Source: Lonepinella koalarum (lineage in GTDB: Bacteria > Pseudomonadota > Gammaproteobacteria > Enterobacterales > Pasteurellaceae). Taken from it: DNA of 64,000 nucleotides. The DNA lies in the NCBI RefSeq assembly GCF_042926695.1, contig NZ_CP170642.1, positions 744,001-808,000 on the forward strand. Reading direction: 5' to 3'. Position numbers and translations under genes: made by a program. The notes beneath the pieces were generated by a model. The model saw only the letters and a list, made by a program, of their open reading frames with translations. It ran no database searches and was not told the DNA's origin. This document shows, piece after piece, positions 25,657 to 35,280 of the stretch (position 1 is the stretch's first letter; every line of letters starts with the position of its first letter).

Positions 25657-26850
25657 ATGATTGAATTACTCTTTCTGCTTTTGCCTATTGCCGCAGCTTA
25701 TGGTTGGTATATGGGACACCGTAGTGCAAAAAAAGATCAGGAAGAGGTAAGCAATAAATTTTCTCGTGATTATGTCACAGGAATGAATTTTCTGTTATCT
25801 AATCAAACTGAAAAAGCGGTAGATCTGTTTTTAGAAATGTTACAAAAGCAAGAAACAGAAAATGAGATTGAACATCGTTCACAATTTGAAGCAGAATTAA
25901 CCTTAGGCAATTTATTCCGTTCTCGTGGTGAAGTAGATCGTGCGTTACGTATCCATCAGGCATTAGATCGTAGTCCAAATTATTCTTTTGAACAGAAATT
26001 ATTAGCAAAACAGCAACTGGCAAAAGATTTTATGTCGGTGGGATTTTTTGATAGGGCAGAAAATTTGTATATTGTGTTAGTAGATGAACCTGAATTTGCC
26101 GAAGGGGCATTGCAACAACTCGCCGTGATTTATCAAAAAACCAAAGAGTGGAAAAAAGCCATCAATGTAACAGAAAAATTAGCTAAGATTGCTCCTAAAA
26201 CTGATAATATTGAATTGGCTCAATATTACTGTGAGTATGCAAATTTATTACCTACGGAGAATAAAGAAAATCGAAAAGACTTACTTGAGCAAGCTTTAAA
26301 AGTGTCGCCTAATTGCGTACGAGCATCAATGATGTTGGGGGAATGGTATATTCAGCAAAAAGATTTTAAAAGTGCGGTGAAAATTTTAGAAAATGTAGTT
26401 AATCAAAATGCGGATTATGTGGGAGAAATATTACCCCAGTTAAAAGACTGTTATCAGCAGTTAGGATTACTGAATAGTTTTGAATTATTTTTAGTACGCG
26501 CTAGCCAATTGACAGGTAATGTTAGTGTCGATTTGGCTTTGGTCGATATAATTGAACAAAAACATAGTCGTGCAATAGCACAAAGTAAAGTGTATCAAAA
26601 AATCGGAACTAACCCGAATATGTTTTTGTTTCACCGTTTTATTCAATATCAAATTGATGATGCTGAAAATGGGCGTGGCAAAGATAGCCTTGTGTTATTG
26701 CATAAAATGGTTGGTGAGCATATTAAACAAGGTTTTGATTATCGTTGTACCAACTGTGGTTATCAAACCCATAAATTAATCTGGTGTTGCCCTTCTTGTC
26801 GTCAATGGGAAAAAGTCAAGCCGATTCGTGGCATTGAATTTCCGAATTAA
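25657..26850 (+). CDS. lapB: Lipopolysaccharide assembly protein B (LapB, YciM)
   Basis: LapB is a membrane-anchored TPR protein that joins FtsH to LpxC. The 397-aa protein has an N-terminal hydrophobic anchor (about residues 1-18), a series of TPR repeats, and a C-terminal rubredoxin-like metal site of four cysteines (CTNCGYQ then CCPSC). All of these are required parts in E. coli LapB. It is translated right after lapA. Confidence 0.96.
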   Translation: MIELLFLLLPIAAAYGWYMGHRSAKKDQEEVSNKFSRDYVTGMNFLLSNQTEKAVDLFLEMLQKQETENEIEHRSQFEAELTLGNLFRSRGEVDRALRIHQALDRSPNYSFEQKLLAKQQLAKDFMSVGFFDRAENLYIVLVDEPEFAEGALQQLAVIYQKTKEWKKAINVTEKLAKIAPKTDNIELAQYYCEYANLLPTENKENRKDLLEQALKVSPNCVRASMMLGEWYIQQKDFKSAVKILENVVNQNADYVGEILPQLKDCYQQLGLLNSFELFLVRASQLTGNVSVDLALVDIIEQKHSRAIAQSKVYQKIGTNPNMFLFHRFIQYQIDDAENGRGKDSLVLLHKMVGEHIKQGFDYRCTNCGYQTHKLIWCCPSCRQWEKVKPIRGIEFPN

Positions 26851-26884
26851 TAAAGTATTCAACTAAGTGTATAAGGAAATAAAT

Positions 26885-27583
26885 ATGGATAGCAAAATTA
26901 TTGTGGCATTAGATTATGAAAATGAATTTGATGCATTAAATTTAGTGGATCAAATTGATCCGTCCCTTTGTCGCCTAAAATTAGGTAAAGAAATGTTTAC
27001 CAGTTTAGGGACAAATTTTCTCAAACAATTGCATCAACGTAAATTTGATGTGTTTTTAGACTTAAAATATCATGATATTCCGAATACGGTGGCGAGAGCG
27101 GTACGTTCTGCAGCAGACTTAGGCGTTTGGATGGTGGATTTGCATGCCAGTGGTGGTTTGCGCATGATGGAAGAAGCTAAAAATATCCTCCAACCTTATG
27201 GCAAAGATGCGCCGTTGTTAATTGGTGTGACGGTATTGACCAGTATGGAAGACTTGGATTTATTACAAATCGGTATTAATGCCTCACCGTTAGAGCAAGT
27301 GATTCGTTTAGCGCATTTAACCCAGCGTGCTGGTTTAGATGGCGTGGTCTGTTCACCGCAAGAAGTGGAAATTTTACGCAAAAACTGCGGCGAGAAATTT
27401 AAATTGGTAACGCCGGGGATTCGCCCCGTGGGTAGTGAATTTGGCGATCAACGCCGTGTCATGACACCCGCTGCGGCTGTAGGCGCTGGCTCTGATTATT
27501 TGGTTATTGGTCGTCCAATTACGCAAGCAGATAATCCCGCAGAAGTATTGCGCACCATTAATGCATCATTAGCGAATTTGTAA
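26885..27583 (+). CDS. pyrF: Orotidine 5'-phosphate decarboxylase
   Basis: PyrF converts OMP to UMP, the last step of pyrimidine synthesis. The 232-aa TIM barrel has the catalytic array DLKYHDIPN (D59, K61, D64 from this start) and GVVCSPQE, TPGIRP and YLVIGRPI motifs. The frame is open from a GTG at 26867, but AAGGAAATAAAT before the ATG at 26885 marks the real start. The stop overlaps the next ATG by one base. Confidence 0.97.
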   Translation: MDSKIIVALDYENEFDALNLVDQIDPSLCRLKLGKEMFTSLGTNFLKQLHQRKFDVFLDLKYHDIPNTVARAVRSAADLGVWMVDLHASGGLRMMEEAKNILQPYGKDAPLLIGVTVLTSMEDLDLLQIGINASPLEQVIRLAHLTQRAGLDGVVCSPQEVEILRKNCGEKFKLVTPGIRPVGSEFGDQRRVMTPAAAVGAGSDYLVIGRPITQADNPAEVLRTINASLANL

Positions 27584-27897
27584 TGAACGATTTAGTTTAT
27601 TCTACGGAAACGGGTCGCATTAAGGCGGATAAGCCTAATGTTGAACGTCCCAAAGGTGATGGCGTAGTGCGTATTCAACGTCAAACGAGCGGACGCAAAG
27701 GGGCGGGTGTTTGTGTGATTAGTGGCTTGGAACTGTCTGATGATGAATTGAAAAAACTCGCCGCAGATCTTAAAAAACGTTGTGGTTGTGGCGGTTCAGT
27801 GAAGCACGGGAATATTGAAATTCAAGGTGAGAAACGAGACTTACTCAAACAGCTATTAGAGCAGAAAGGCTTTGTGGTCAAGTTTGCTGGTGGGTAA
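27583..27897 (+). CDS. yciH: SUI1/eIF1-like protein YciH
   Basis: YciH is a bacterial homologue of eukaryotic initiation factor eIF1. The 104-aa protein has an N-terminal basic segment and the SUI1 core KGAGVCVISGLELSDDELKK, then LKKRCGCGGSVKHGNIEIQG. It overlaps pyrF by TAATG and is translationally coupled. Its cellular role in bacteria is modest and related to start-site fidelity. Confidence 0.94.
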   Translation: MNDLVYSTETGRIKADKPNVERPKGDGVVRIQRQTSGRKGAGVCVISGLELSDDELKKLAADLKKRCGCGGSVKHGNIEIQGEKRDLLKQLLEQKGFVVKFAGG

Positions 27898-27917
27898 GTT
27901 AAAAAGATTGGAAAATT

Positions 27918-27953
27918 AACCGCACTTTCTTGCATGAGATAGTGCGGTTTTGT
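27918..27953. terminator. Bidirectional terminator made of an inverted USS pair
   Basis: AACCGCACT and AGTGCGGTT face each other across 14 bases between the convergent yciH and sirB2-type genes, followed by TTTT. Confidence 0.78.
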
Positions 27954-27957
27954 CATA

Positions 27958-28302
27958 TTAATGGGAATATCCCAAGAACATTGCACTAAGCAAACATAAT
28001 ACGCCGACGACAAAAAACACTGGATTTGGATTGTTGACTTTTCTCCCAAAGAATTTTGCCGCACAAAAGACGTAACCGACAAAGCAGATGAGCTTTGTCA
28101 TTTTCCACCAAGAAAAACCAAAGCTAAAGAAGAAAAATAATGCAGTTGCCAGTAAAACAGTATCCGAAATGTGCGGTAAAATTTTTAATAGTTTTACCGC
28201 ACGCCAGTCTTTCTGTGAAAGTTGCATAGATCCACGAATAACGAATAAGAATAAACTTAAATATGCACAAACAACGTGCATAGTCACAATAGTTGATAAC
28301 AT
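27958..28302 (-). CDS. SirB2-family inner-membrane protein
   Basis: The 114-aa protein has four predicted transmembrane helices and matches the SirB2 family (MHVVCAYLSLFLFVIRG, LPHISDTVLLATALFF, SWWKMTKLICFVGYV). Despite the name, taken from an invasion-gene screen, its molecular function is not known. It is convergent with yciH and divergent from lrp. Confidence 0.85.
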   Translation of the reverse strand: MLSTIVTMHVVCAYLSLFLFVIRGSMQLSQKDWRAVKLLKILPHISDTVLLATALFFFFSFGFSWWKMTKLICFVGYVFCAAKFFGRKVNNPNPVFFVVGVLCLLSAMFLGYSH

Positions 28303-28516
28303 TTTTCACTCCAAATAAAAAAGCATCATTATAGATAAAGCATAAAAAACGGTCAAATGTTAATTAGATCACCGCTGATATTTAATAATTTATAGTCTGA
28401 GATAAGAAAAAAACATTAAGTACGCTATTTTTTACTGAATCTTATCTGATTTACTGCTATATTAAGACATTCACTGTTGGTTAACAGAATTTTATTCTTT
28501 TTATAGGGTGCTTTAT

Positions 28517-28996
28517 ATGGATAAAAAATTGGCAAAACCTTTTGATGCGATTGATATTAAGATTCTTGATGAATTGCAACGCAATGGTAAAATTTCAAAT
28601 ATTGATTTATCTAAGAAAGTCGGGCTTTCTCCGACACCTTGTTTAGAACGTGTAAAACGTTTAGAAAAACAAGGGGTTATTATGGGCTATAGGGCGTTAT
28701 TAAACCCAGAATTATTAGAAGCGCCCCTGCTCGTCATTGTTGAAATTACGTTGGTTCGTGGCAAACCAGATGTATTTGAAGAATTTAATGATGCAGTTCA
28801 GCTGTTAGATGACATTCAAGAATGTTATTTAGTTTCTGGTGATTTCGACTATTTGCTTAAAACGCGCGTGGCAGATATGTCAGCTTATCGTAAATTACTC
28901 GGTACCACATTATTACGTCTTCCGGGGGTAAATGACACGCGCACTTTTGTGGTGATGGAAGAAGTGAAACAAACAAATTTCTTACAATTAAAATAG
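28517..28996 (+). CDS. lrp: Leucine-responsive regulatory protein
   Basis: Lrp is a global regulator that responds to leucine. The 159-aa protein has an N-terminal helix-turn-helix (DAIDIKILDELQRNGKISN, then KVGLSPTPCLERVKRLEKQG) and a C-terminal RAM effector domain (PLLVIVEITLVRG, YLVSGDFDYLL). It closely matches Haemophilus Lrp. The frame extends to a GTG at 28508, but the ATG at 28517 agrees with the family and has AGGGTG at a suitable distance. ftsK starts 1 base after the stop, as in E. coli. Confidence 0.95.
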   Translation: MDKKLAKPFDAIDIKILDELQRNGKISNIDLSKKVGLSPTPCLERVKRLEKQGVIMGYRALLNPELLEAPLLVIVEITLVRGKPDVFEEFNDAVQLLDDIQECYLVSGDFDYLLKTRVADMSAYRKLLGTTLLRLPGVNDTRTFVVMEEVKQTNFLQLK

Positions 28997-28997
28997 C

Positions 28998-31733
28998 ATG
29001 ATTAGAAAAATAACAGATGGTTTTTCACCAAAACATTATTTGGTGGAAGTTTTATTTGGATTAACTGCCTTTTTCGGTTTTTATTTGATTATTGCTTGGT
29101 CAAGCTATAGTCCTTTTGATAATTCGTGGTCGGTCGCCAGTTATCAACAGGCAGTGATCAATAAAGCTGGATATTTTGGTGCTTGGGTGATCGATCTTTT
29201 TTTTGTGTTATTCGGTTATGTTGGGCATTTATTACCTTTCTTATTGTGTATTGCACCGATTTATTTTATTCGGACTAAACGGGTAGATAGCCTGACGTGG
29301 ACTCGTTTTTTCTTAAGAATATTCGGTTTTGTGTTGTTAATGTTGGGGTTAACCGCATTATCAGCGATGTTACTCACTAATACTAACGACTATTTATCCG
29401 GTGGCGTGTTAGGCGGGATGTTAACCAAATATACTGTGCCGTTATTGGGGCAATTCGGTCTATTATTATTGGGGGTTGGTTTTAGTATTCTTGGTTTTGT
29501 GTTTTGTTCAGGGGCATCTTTAATTCGCTTATTAGTGCATTTTTATAATTGGTTAACGGTAAAAAATGATGAACCGATAGAAGAAAATATTAAACAAACG
29601 ACAGAACAAAGCGTTTTGGAAGATGAAATTGAACCAGAAATTCAAGTTCAGCAATCAATTGAATCAGAACAAAGTGATAAGTATGATCCAATTTATATTT
29701 CTGGCTTAAGTAAAACGCAAACGGCTCATCACTATCAGCAACCAGCGTCAACAGAATTTGAAAATATAATAGAAAATGAACCTTTTAAACCAATTGAGTT
29801 TGAAGAACCCATTTTGCCGGGTGTGAAAATTACTCAACCTGATGACGTTGGGTTAGAAAATATCAAGATAGCAGTACCACCACAACAAAATCCGCAAGAG
29901 ATGCCAGATTTCTTGACTGGAAATCAGTTAAATGTGCGTTTGCCAACGGAAGAAAATACATCACCGATTATTCCTGACGTAAAATTAACCCCAGCTCACC
30001 CGTTAACCCCGGTAGAAAATGAAGGCTTAGATACGCTTTCAGCAGAATTAGCGAAGCAGTTTGCGCAACAAGAAGCTGAGAAAGAACGGCAGCGTTTGGC
30101 ACAGGTTCAACAAATAGATGTACATTTAGCGGATAACATAGATGTTGCACCAGAATTTGAAGAAGAACCACTACAAAATGGCTTGCGTACCATTCCGATT
30201 AATAAATTAGTAGAATTGTACGGTGATAATAAAATCAAAGAAAAACCAACGACTGAATTGCCGGTATTAGATTTGTTAGATAAACGCGTAGTACAAAGTC
30301 AAAATATTTCGGAACAACAAATTCGAGAAACATCAAGACGAATTGAGCAACAACTACAAAATTTTAAAATTAAAGCCACTGTTAAGGGGGTGTTAATCGG
30401 TCCAGTGGTTACACGTTATGAGTTAGAATTATTACCGGGTGTAAAAGCATCTTCGGTGAGTCGGATAGATACGGATTTAGCCCGAGCGTTAACGTTTAGG
30501 GCGATTCGTGTGACGGAAAGTATTCCGGGTAAGCCTTATATTGGCATTGAAACCCCCAATAAAGAACGCCAAATTGTGCCGTTACGTGATGTGTTAGATA
30601 GTGATGAGTTCCGTAATAGTAAAGCTTTATTGCCGATGGCGTTAGGCAAAGATATTAGTGGTACACCGATTGTGATTGATTTAGCCAAAACACCACATTT
30701 GTTAGTGGCTGGTTCCACTGGATCAGGTAAATCGGTTGGGATTAATACCATGATTTTAAGTTTGTTATTCAGAGTAAAACCTGAAGAAGTCAAATTTATT
30801 ATGATCGATCCGAAAGTGGTAGAATTGTCGATTTATAACGATATTCCACATTTGCTGACAGAAGTGGTTACGGATATGAAAAAAGCAGCTAACGCGTTGC
30901 GTTGGTGTGTGGATGAAATGGAACGTCGCTATTTGTTATTATCGCAATTACGTGTGCGTAATATTGAGGGGTTTAATGAACGTCTTGATAAATTGCGAGA
31001 AGAAGGGATTGGGGTACCTGATCCTTTATGGAAACAAGGTGATACCCTAGATAGTATGCCGCCATTATTAGAACGAATGAATTATATTGTTGTCATAGTG
31101 GATGAGTTTGCTGATTTAATGATGCAAGTGGGTAAACAGATTGAAGAACTGATTGCTCGTTTAACCCAAAAGGCTCGTGCCGTTGGTATTCACGTCATTT
31201 TAGCCACGCAACGTCCATCGGTTGATGTGATTACCGGGTTGATTAAATCCAATATTCCAAGCCGCATAGCCTTTACTGTAGTACAACGTAATGACTCTCG
31301 TACTATTTTGGATCAGAATGGAGCGGAAGCGTTATTAGGTATGGGGGATATGCTTTATCTCGGTAACGGTACTACCGATCTAGTGCGAATTCATGGGGCT
31401 TATATGTCTGATGATGAAGTTTCAAGAGTGGCGGATGATTGGCGCGCAAGGGGAAAACCAAATTATATTTCATCTATTTTGGAAAGTGCCGATGATAATG
31501 GTGATGATGATAATGGGTTTTCTTCGGACAGTGAAGATTTAGATCCTTTATTTGATAAAGCCGTTGAGATTGTAGTGAATACCGGCATGACATCTACGTC
31601 CTTTATTCAACGCCGATTAAAAATTGGTTTTAACCGTGCAGCAAATTTAATGGATCAGTTAGAAGAACAAGGGATTGTGTCGGAAATGCGTAATGGTAAA
31701 CGTGAATTATTGACACGTACGCCTGATTATTAG
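28998..31733 (+). CDS. ftsK: DNA translocase FtsK
   Basis: FtsK joins cell division with chromosome segregation: it is anchored at the septum and pumps DNA toward dif. The 911-aa protein has four N-terminal transmembrane helices (about residues 15-190) and a Glu/Gln/Pro-rich linker (about 190-400) that is shorter than in E. coli. The RecA-like motor has Walker A GSTGSGKSVGIN and Walker B IVVIVDEFADL, and a C-terminal gamma winged-helix domain follows (FIQRRLKIGFNRAANLMDQL). It is part of the lrp-ftsK-lolA-rarA-serS order. Confidence 0.97.
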   Translation: MIRKITDGFSPKHYLVEVLFGLTAFFGFYLIIAWSSYSPFDNSWSVASYQQAVINKAGYFGAWVIDLFFVLFGYVGHLLPFLLCIAPIYFIRTKRVDSLTWTRFFLRIFGFVLLMLGLTALSAMLLTNTNDYLSGGVLGGMLTKYTVPLLGQFGLLLLGVGFSILGFVFCSGASLIRLLVHFYNWLTVKNDEPIEENIKQTTEQSVLEDEIEPEIQVQQSIESEQSDKYDPIYISGLSKTQTAHHYQQPASTEFENIIENEPFKPIEFEEPILPGVKITQPDDVGLENIKIAVPPQQNPQEMPDFLTGNQLNVRLPTEENTSPIIPDVKLTPAHPLTPVENEGLDTLSAELAKQFAQQEAEKERQRLAQVQQIDVHLADNIDVAPEFEEEPLQNGLRTIPINKLVELYGDNKIKEKPTTELPVLDLLDKRVVQSQNISEQQIRETSRRIEQQLQNFKIKATVKGVLIGPVVTRYELELLPGVKASSVSRIDTDLARALTFRAIRVTESIPGKPYIGIETPNKERQIVPLRDVLDSDEFRNSKALLPMALGKDISGTPIVIDLAKTPHLLVAGSTGSGKSVGINTMILSLLFRVKPEEVKFIMIDPKVVELSIYNDIPHLLTEVVTDMKKAANALRWCVDEMERRYLLLSQLRVRNIEGFNERLDKLREEGIGVPDPLWKQGDTLDSMPPLLERMNYIVVIVDEFADLMMQVGKQIEELIARLTQKARAVGIHVILATQRPSVDVITGLIKSNIPSRIAFTVVQRNDSRTILDQNGAEALLGMGDMLYLGNGTTDLVRIHGAYMSDDEVSRVADDWRARGKPNYISSILESADDNGDDDNGFSSDSEDLDPLFDKAVEIVVNTGMTSTSFIQRRLKIGFNRAANLMDQLEEQGIVSEMRNGKRELLTRTPDY

Positions 31734-31750
31734 AAAAGGAAAGTAGAATA

Positions 31751-32383
31751 ATGAAAAAAATATCACAAAAAATCACCGCACTTTTAACCTTAACATTGGC
31801 TACACCTTTTGCTTTTGCAGATGCTGCCAGTGAATTACAATCACGTTTGCAAAAAGTACAAATGTTCACCGCAGATTTTAATCAAAATGTCAGTTCAGCC
31901 AATGGTCAACAAGTGCAACAGGGCACTGGAAAATTGCAAATTAAACGCCCGAATTTGTTCCGTATGGATACCAAAGCACCACAAGAAAGCCAAATTATTT
32001 CTGACGGTAAAACCTTGTGGTTTTATGATCCTTTTGTGGAACAAGTGACCGCAAATTGGGTAACAGAAGCGGTAAATAATACTCCTTTTGTATTGTTAAC
32101 CAGCAATGATAACAGTCATTGGCAGCAATATAGCGTGGTGCAAAATATTGATACGTTTGTGTTAAAACCGAAAGCGAAAAATAGTAATATTAAGCAATTT
32201 GATGTGCGAATTGATGCGAATGGCGTGTTAAAAGGCTTTAGTACCATTGAGAAAGATGGTCAATCAAACCTTTATATGTTGCGTAATATTCGTAATGATA
32301 ATATGGCCGATACGGTGTTCCAGTTCAGTGTACCGAAAGGGGCTGAATTTGATGATCAGCGCAACAATAAAAAGAAAAAATAA
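31751..32383 (+). CDS. lolA: Outer-membrane lipoprotein carrier protein LolA
   Basis: LolA carries lipoproteins across the periplasm from LolCDE to LolB. The 210-aa precursor has a signal peptide ending at PFAFA (about residue 24). The mature chain begins with DAASELQSRLQKVQMFTADF and has the conserved RPNLFRMD and ISDGKTLWFYDPFVEQV strands. It lies 17 bases after ftsK and serves the several lipoproteins encoded in this window. Confidence 0.96.
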   Translation: MKKISQKITALLTLTLATPFAFADAASELQSRLQKVQMFTADFNQNVSSANGQQVQQGTGKLQIKRPNLFRMDTKAPQESQIISDGKTLWFYDPFVEQVTANWVTEAVNNTPFVLLTSNDNSHWQQYSVVQNIDTFVLKPKAKNSNIKQFDVRIDANGVLKGFSTIEKDGQSNLYMLRNIRNDNMADTVFQFSVPKGAEFDDQRNNKKKK

Positions 32384-32412
32384 TATTTTGATAGCAACAA
32401 CCGACATCATCA

Positions 32413-32436
32413 TGTAGGGGCGTATTGCATACGCCC
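32413..32436. repeat. Short dispersed palindromic repeat, single unit
   Basis: TGTAGGGGCGTATTGCATAC then GCCC is an imperfect palindrome. It matches the two arms of the element at 35183-35249. Confidence 0.7.
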
Positions 32437-32461
32437 TTTATTGCCATATAAAGGATGGGTT

Positions 32462-33805
32462 ATGTCTAATTTATCTCTTGATTTCTCCAATACCGATTTC
32501 CGTCCCCTTGCTGCTCGTATGCGACCACGTACCTTAGATGAATATTGTGGTCAGCAGCATTTAATTGGGCAGGGTAAACCGTTGCGTAAAGCCATTGAAG
32601 CGGGACATGCGCATTCCATGATTTTATGGGGACCGCCGGGGACGGGAAAAACTACCTTAGCGGAAATTATCGCTCATCGTATTCATGCCGAAGTAGAACG
32701 CCTTTCCGCTGTGACCAGTGGTGTGAAAGATATTCGAGAAGCTATTGAGCGAGCAAAACAGAATCAACTCAATGATCGCCGTACCATTTTATTTGTCGAT
32801 GAAGTGCATCGTTTTAATAAAAGTCAGCAAGATGCTTTTCTGCCGCATATTGAAAATGGCACCATTATTTTTATCGGAGCAACCACTGAAAATCCCTCTT
32901 TTGAATTGAATAGTGCGTTGCTATCTCGAGCCAGAGTGTATATTTTAAAATCCTTAGATAAGCAAAATATTCAGCAGGTATTACAACAAGCCATTGATGA
33001 TCCTGAACGAGGATTCGGTAAACTACGGTTAAAAATCGAAGATAATTTATTAGCATTGTTGGCGGAATACGTAAACGGTGATGCGCGTTTAGCGTTAAAT
33101 TGTTTGGAATTAATGGTAGATATGGCTGATGAAGATCAGAAAAATGGTAAGATTTTACACCGCACTTTATTAACTGACGTACTCGGTGAGCGGCAAGCTC
33201 GTTTTGATAAACAGGGTGATCGTTTTTATGATTTGATTTCTGCTTTGCATAAATCAGTACGAGGTTCTGCGCCTGATGCAGCGTTATATTGGTATGCTCG
33301 GATTATTACGGCAGGTGGCGATCCCTTATATGTAGCTCGCCGCTTATTAGCTATTGCGTCAGAGGATGTAGGCAATGCGGATCCAAGAGCTATGCAAGTG
33401 GCATTGGCTGCATGGGATTGTTTTACCAGAGTAGGTGCGGCAGAAGGGGAACGTGCTATTGCACAAGCCATTGTGTATCTTGCGGTTGCGCCGAAAAGCA
33501 ATGCAGTATATCAAGCATTTAATCAAGCCAAACAATTGGCAAAACAAGCTCCTGATTATGATGTTCCTATTCATTTACGCAATGCCCCAACGAATTTGAT
33601 GAAAGAAATGGGGTTAGGCGCAGAATACCGTTATGCCCATGATGAACCCAATGCTTATGCGGCAGGTGAAAATTATTTTCCAGAAGCATTAAAAGAAACA
33701 CAATTTTATTTCCCAACTAACCGTGGTATGGAAGTTAAGATAAAAGAAAAATTAGATTGGTTACGCGAACAGGACAATAAAAGCGATGAAGTGCGCTGGA
33801 AATAA
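32462..33805 (+). CDS. rarA: Replication-associated recombination protein A (RarA/MgsA)
   Basis: RarA is an AAA+ ATPase that works at stalled replication forks. The 447-aa protein begins MSNLSLDFSNTDFRPLAARM. It has Walker A GPPGTGKTTLAE, Walker B ILFVDEVHRFN, sensor-1 IGATTENPSF and the C-terminal tetramerisation region (DPRAMQVALAAWD onward). The frame is open to a TTG at 32441, but the ribosome binding site AAAGGATGGG precedes the ATG at 32462. Confidence 0.96.
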   Translation: MSNLSLDFSNTDFRPLAARMRPRTLDEYCGQQHLIGQGKPLRKAIEAGHAHSMILWGPPGTGKTTLAEIIAHRIHAEVERLSAVTSGVKDIREAIERAKQNQLNDRRTILFVDEVHRFNKSQQDAFLPHIENGTIIFIGATTENPSFELNSALLSRARVYILKSLDKQNIQQVLQQAIDDPERGFGKLRLKIEDNLLALLAEYVNGDARLALNCLELMVDMADEDQKNGKILHRTLLTDVLGERQARFDKQGDRFYDLISALHKSVRGSAPDAALYWYARIITAGGDPLYVARRLLAIASEDVGNADPRAMQVALAAWDCFTRVGAAEGERAIAQAIVYLAVAPKSNAVYQAFNQAKQLAKQAPDYDVPIHLRNAPTNLMKEMGLGAEYRYAHDEPNAYAAGENYFPEALKETQFYFPTNRGMEVKIKEKLDWLREQDNKSDEVRWK

Positions 33806-33874
33806 TGGAAATCTGGTCTGATTCGTTATAGAATGAAAGTTATTTTTATGGAATTAATGTATAAGGAATAAAAA

Positions 33875-35167
33875 ATGATCGATCCGAATTTATTACGTAA
33901 CAACCTAGAAGAAACGGCACAATTATTAAAATTAAAACGTAATTTTGAGTTAGATGTTGCTCAACTTACTAAATTAGAAGAGCAGCGTAAAACCTTGCAA
34001 GTGAAAACAGAAACGTTACAAGCAGAACGTAATAGTAGATCGAAAGCCATTGGTGCTGCCAAAGCGCGCGGCGAAAATATTGAATCCTTACTACAAGATG
34101 TGGATAGTATGGGTATTGAATTAGTGCAAGCGAAAGCATTGTTAGACGATGTGTTAGCAGAATTAAATGAAATTGCCTTAACTATTCCAAATTTACCCGC
34201 AGATGAAGTACCATTGGGTAAAGATGATAGCGAAAATAAAGAAATCTCTCGTTGGGGGACACCGCGTCAATTTGACTTTGAAATTAAAGATCATGTTACC
34301 TTAGGTGAACAGCTTAATGGAGGTTTAGATTTTGCGGCGGGCGTAAAATTAAGTGGGGCGAGATTTGCGGTAATGAAAGGACAAATTGCTAAAATGCACC
34401 GCGCTTTAACCCAATTTATGCTGGATTTACACACCGAACAACACGGCTATACGGAGGCTTATGTGCCTTATTTAGTCAACCATGATACCTTATATGGCAC
34501 CGGGCAATTACCAAAATTTGGTGAAGATTTATTCCATACCAAACCGTTGGATGGTGAAGTGCCTTATGCGTTAATTCCCACCGCAGAAGTACCAGTCACA
34601 AACTTAGTGCGTGATGAAATTCTTGACGCCGAACAATTACCGTTAAAAATGACCGCACATACGCCTTGTTTCCGTTCCGAAGCGGGATCTTATGGACGAG
34701 ATACTCGTGGCTTAATTCGTATGCACCAGTTTGACAAAGTAGAATTAGTCCAAATTGTGGAGCCTGAAACATCTATGCAAGCTTTGGAAGAATTAACCGG
34801 ACATGCGGAAAAAGTATTGCAATTATTGAATTTACCATATCGTAAAGTATTGCTTTGTACCGGGGATATGGGATTCGGTTCGTGCAAAACCTACGATTTG
34901 GAAGTTTGGGTACCTGCTCAAAATACCTACCGTGAAATTTCATCTTGTTCTAATATGTGGGATTTCCAAGCACGTCGTATGCAAGCTCGTTGCCGTGCGA
35001 GAAGTGATAAAAAAACGCGCTTAGTACATACCTTAAATGGTTCTGGTTTAGCGGTAGGGCGTACACTAGTAGCAGTATTAGAAAATTACCAAAATGCCGA
35101 TGGCTCCATTACCGTGCCAGAAGTATTGCGTCCTTATATGGGCGGATTAGAAGTGATTGGAAAATAA
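33875..35167 (+). CDS. serS: Seryl-tRNA synthetase
   Basis: SerRS charges tRNA-Ser and also tRNA-Sec, so it serves the selenocysteine enzyme in this window. The 430-aa class II synthetase has an N-terminal antiparallel coiled-coil arm (about residues 25-100), motif 2 around PCFRSEAGSYGRDTRGLIR, and motif 3 NGSGLAVGRTLVAVLEN. It follows rarA after 69 bases. Confidence 0.98.
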   Translation: MIDPNLLRNNLEETAQLLKLKRNFELDVAQLTKLEEQRKTLQVKTETLQAERNSRSKAIGAAKARGENIESLLQDVDSMGIELVQAKALLDDVLAELNEIALTIPNLPADEVPLGKDDSENKEISRWGTPRQFDFEIKDHVTLGEQLNGGLDFAAGVKLSGARFAVMKGQIAKMHRALTQFMLDLHTEQHGYTEAYVPYLVNHDTLYGTGQLPKFGEDLFHTKPLDGEVPYALIPTAEVPVTNLVRDEILDAEQLPLKMTAHTPCFRSEAGSYGRDTRGLIRMHQFDKVELVQIVEPETSMQALEELTGHAEKVLQLLNLPYRKVLLCTGDMGFGSCKTYDLEVWVPAQNTYREISSCSNMWDFQARRMQARCRARSDKKTRLVHTLNGSGLAVGRTLVAVLENYQNADGSITVPEVLRPYMGGLEVIGK

Positions 35168-35182
35168 TTTTTCGATGATTGT

Positions 35183-35249
35183 GTAGGGGCGTATTGTATA
35201 CGCCCTGATACACGAACGAGATTTTGGGGCGTATGCAATATGCCCCTAC
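35183..35249. repeat. 67-bp inverted-repeat element of the GTAGGGGCGTATTG family
   Basis: The left arm (35183-35205) and right arm (35226-35249) are near-perfect inverted copies separated by 20 bases, and each arm is itself close to palindromic. It lies between serS and ettA. A single related unit lies at 32413-32436. This is REP/MITE-like and codes for nothing. Confidence 0.75.
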
Positions 35250-35280
35250 GATATTTAAATAGACAACAAGAGAATAAAAA

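Noticed and set aside
32441..32461. An earlier TTG start for rarA
   Set aside because: The ribosome binding site lies after it and the family start is the ATG at 32462.
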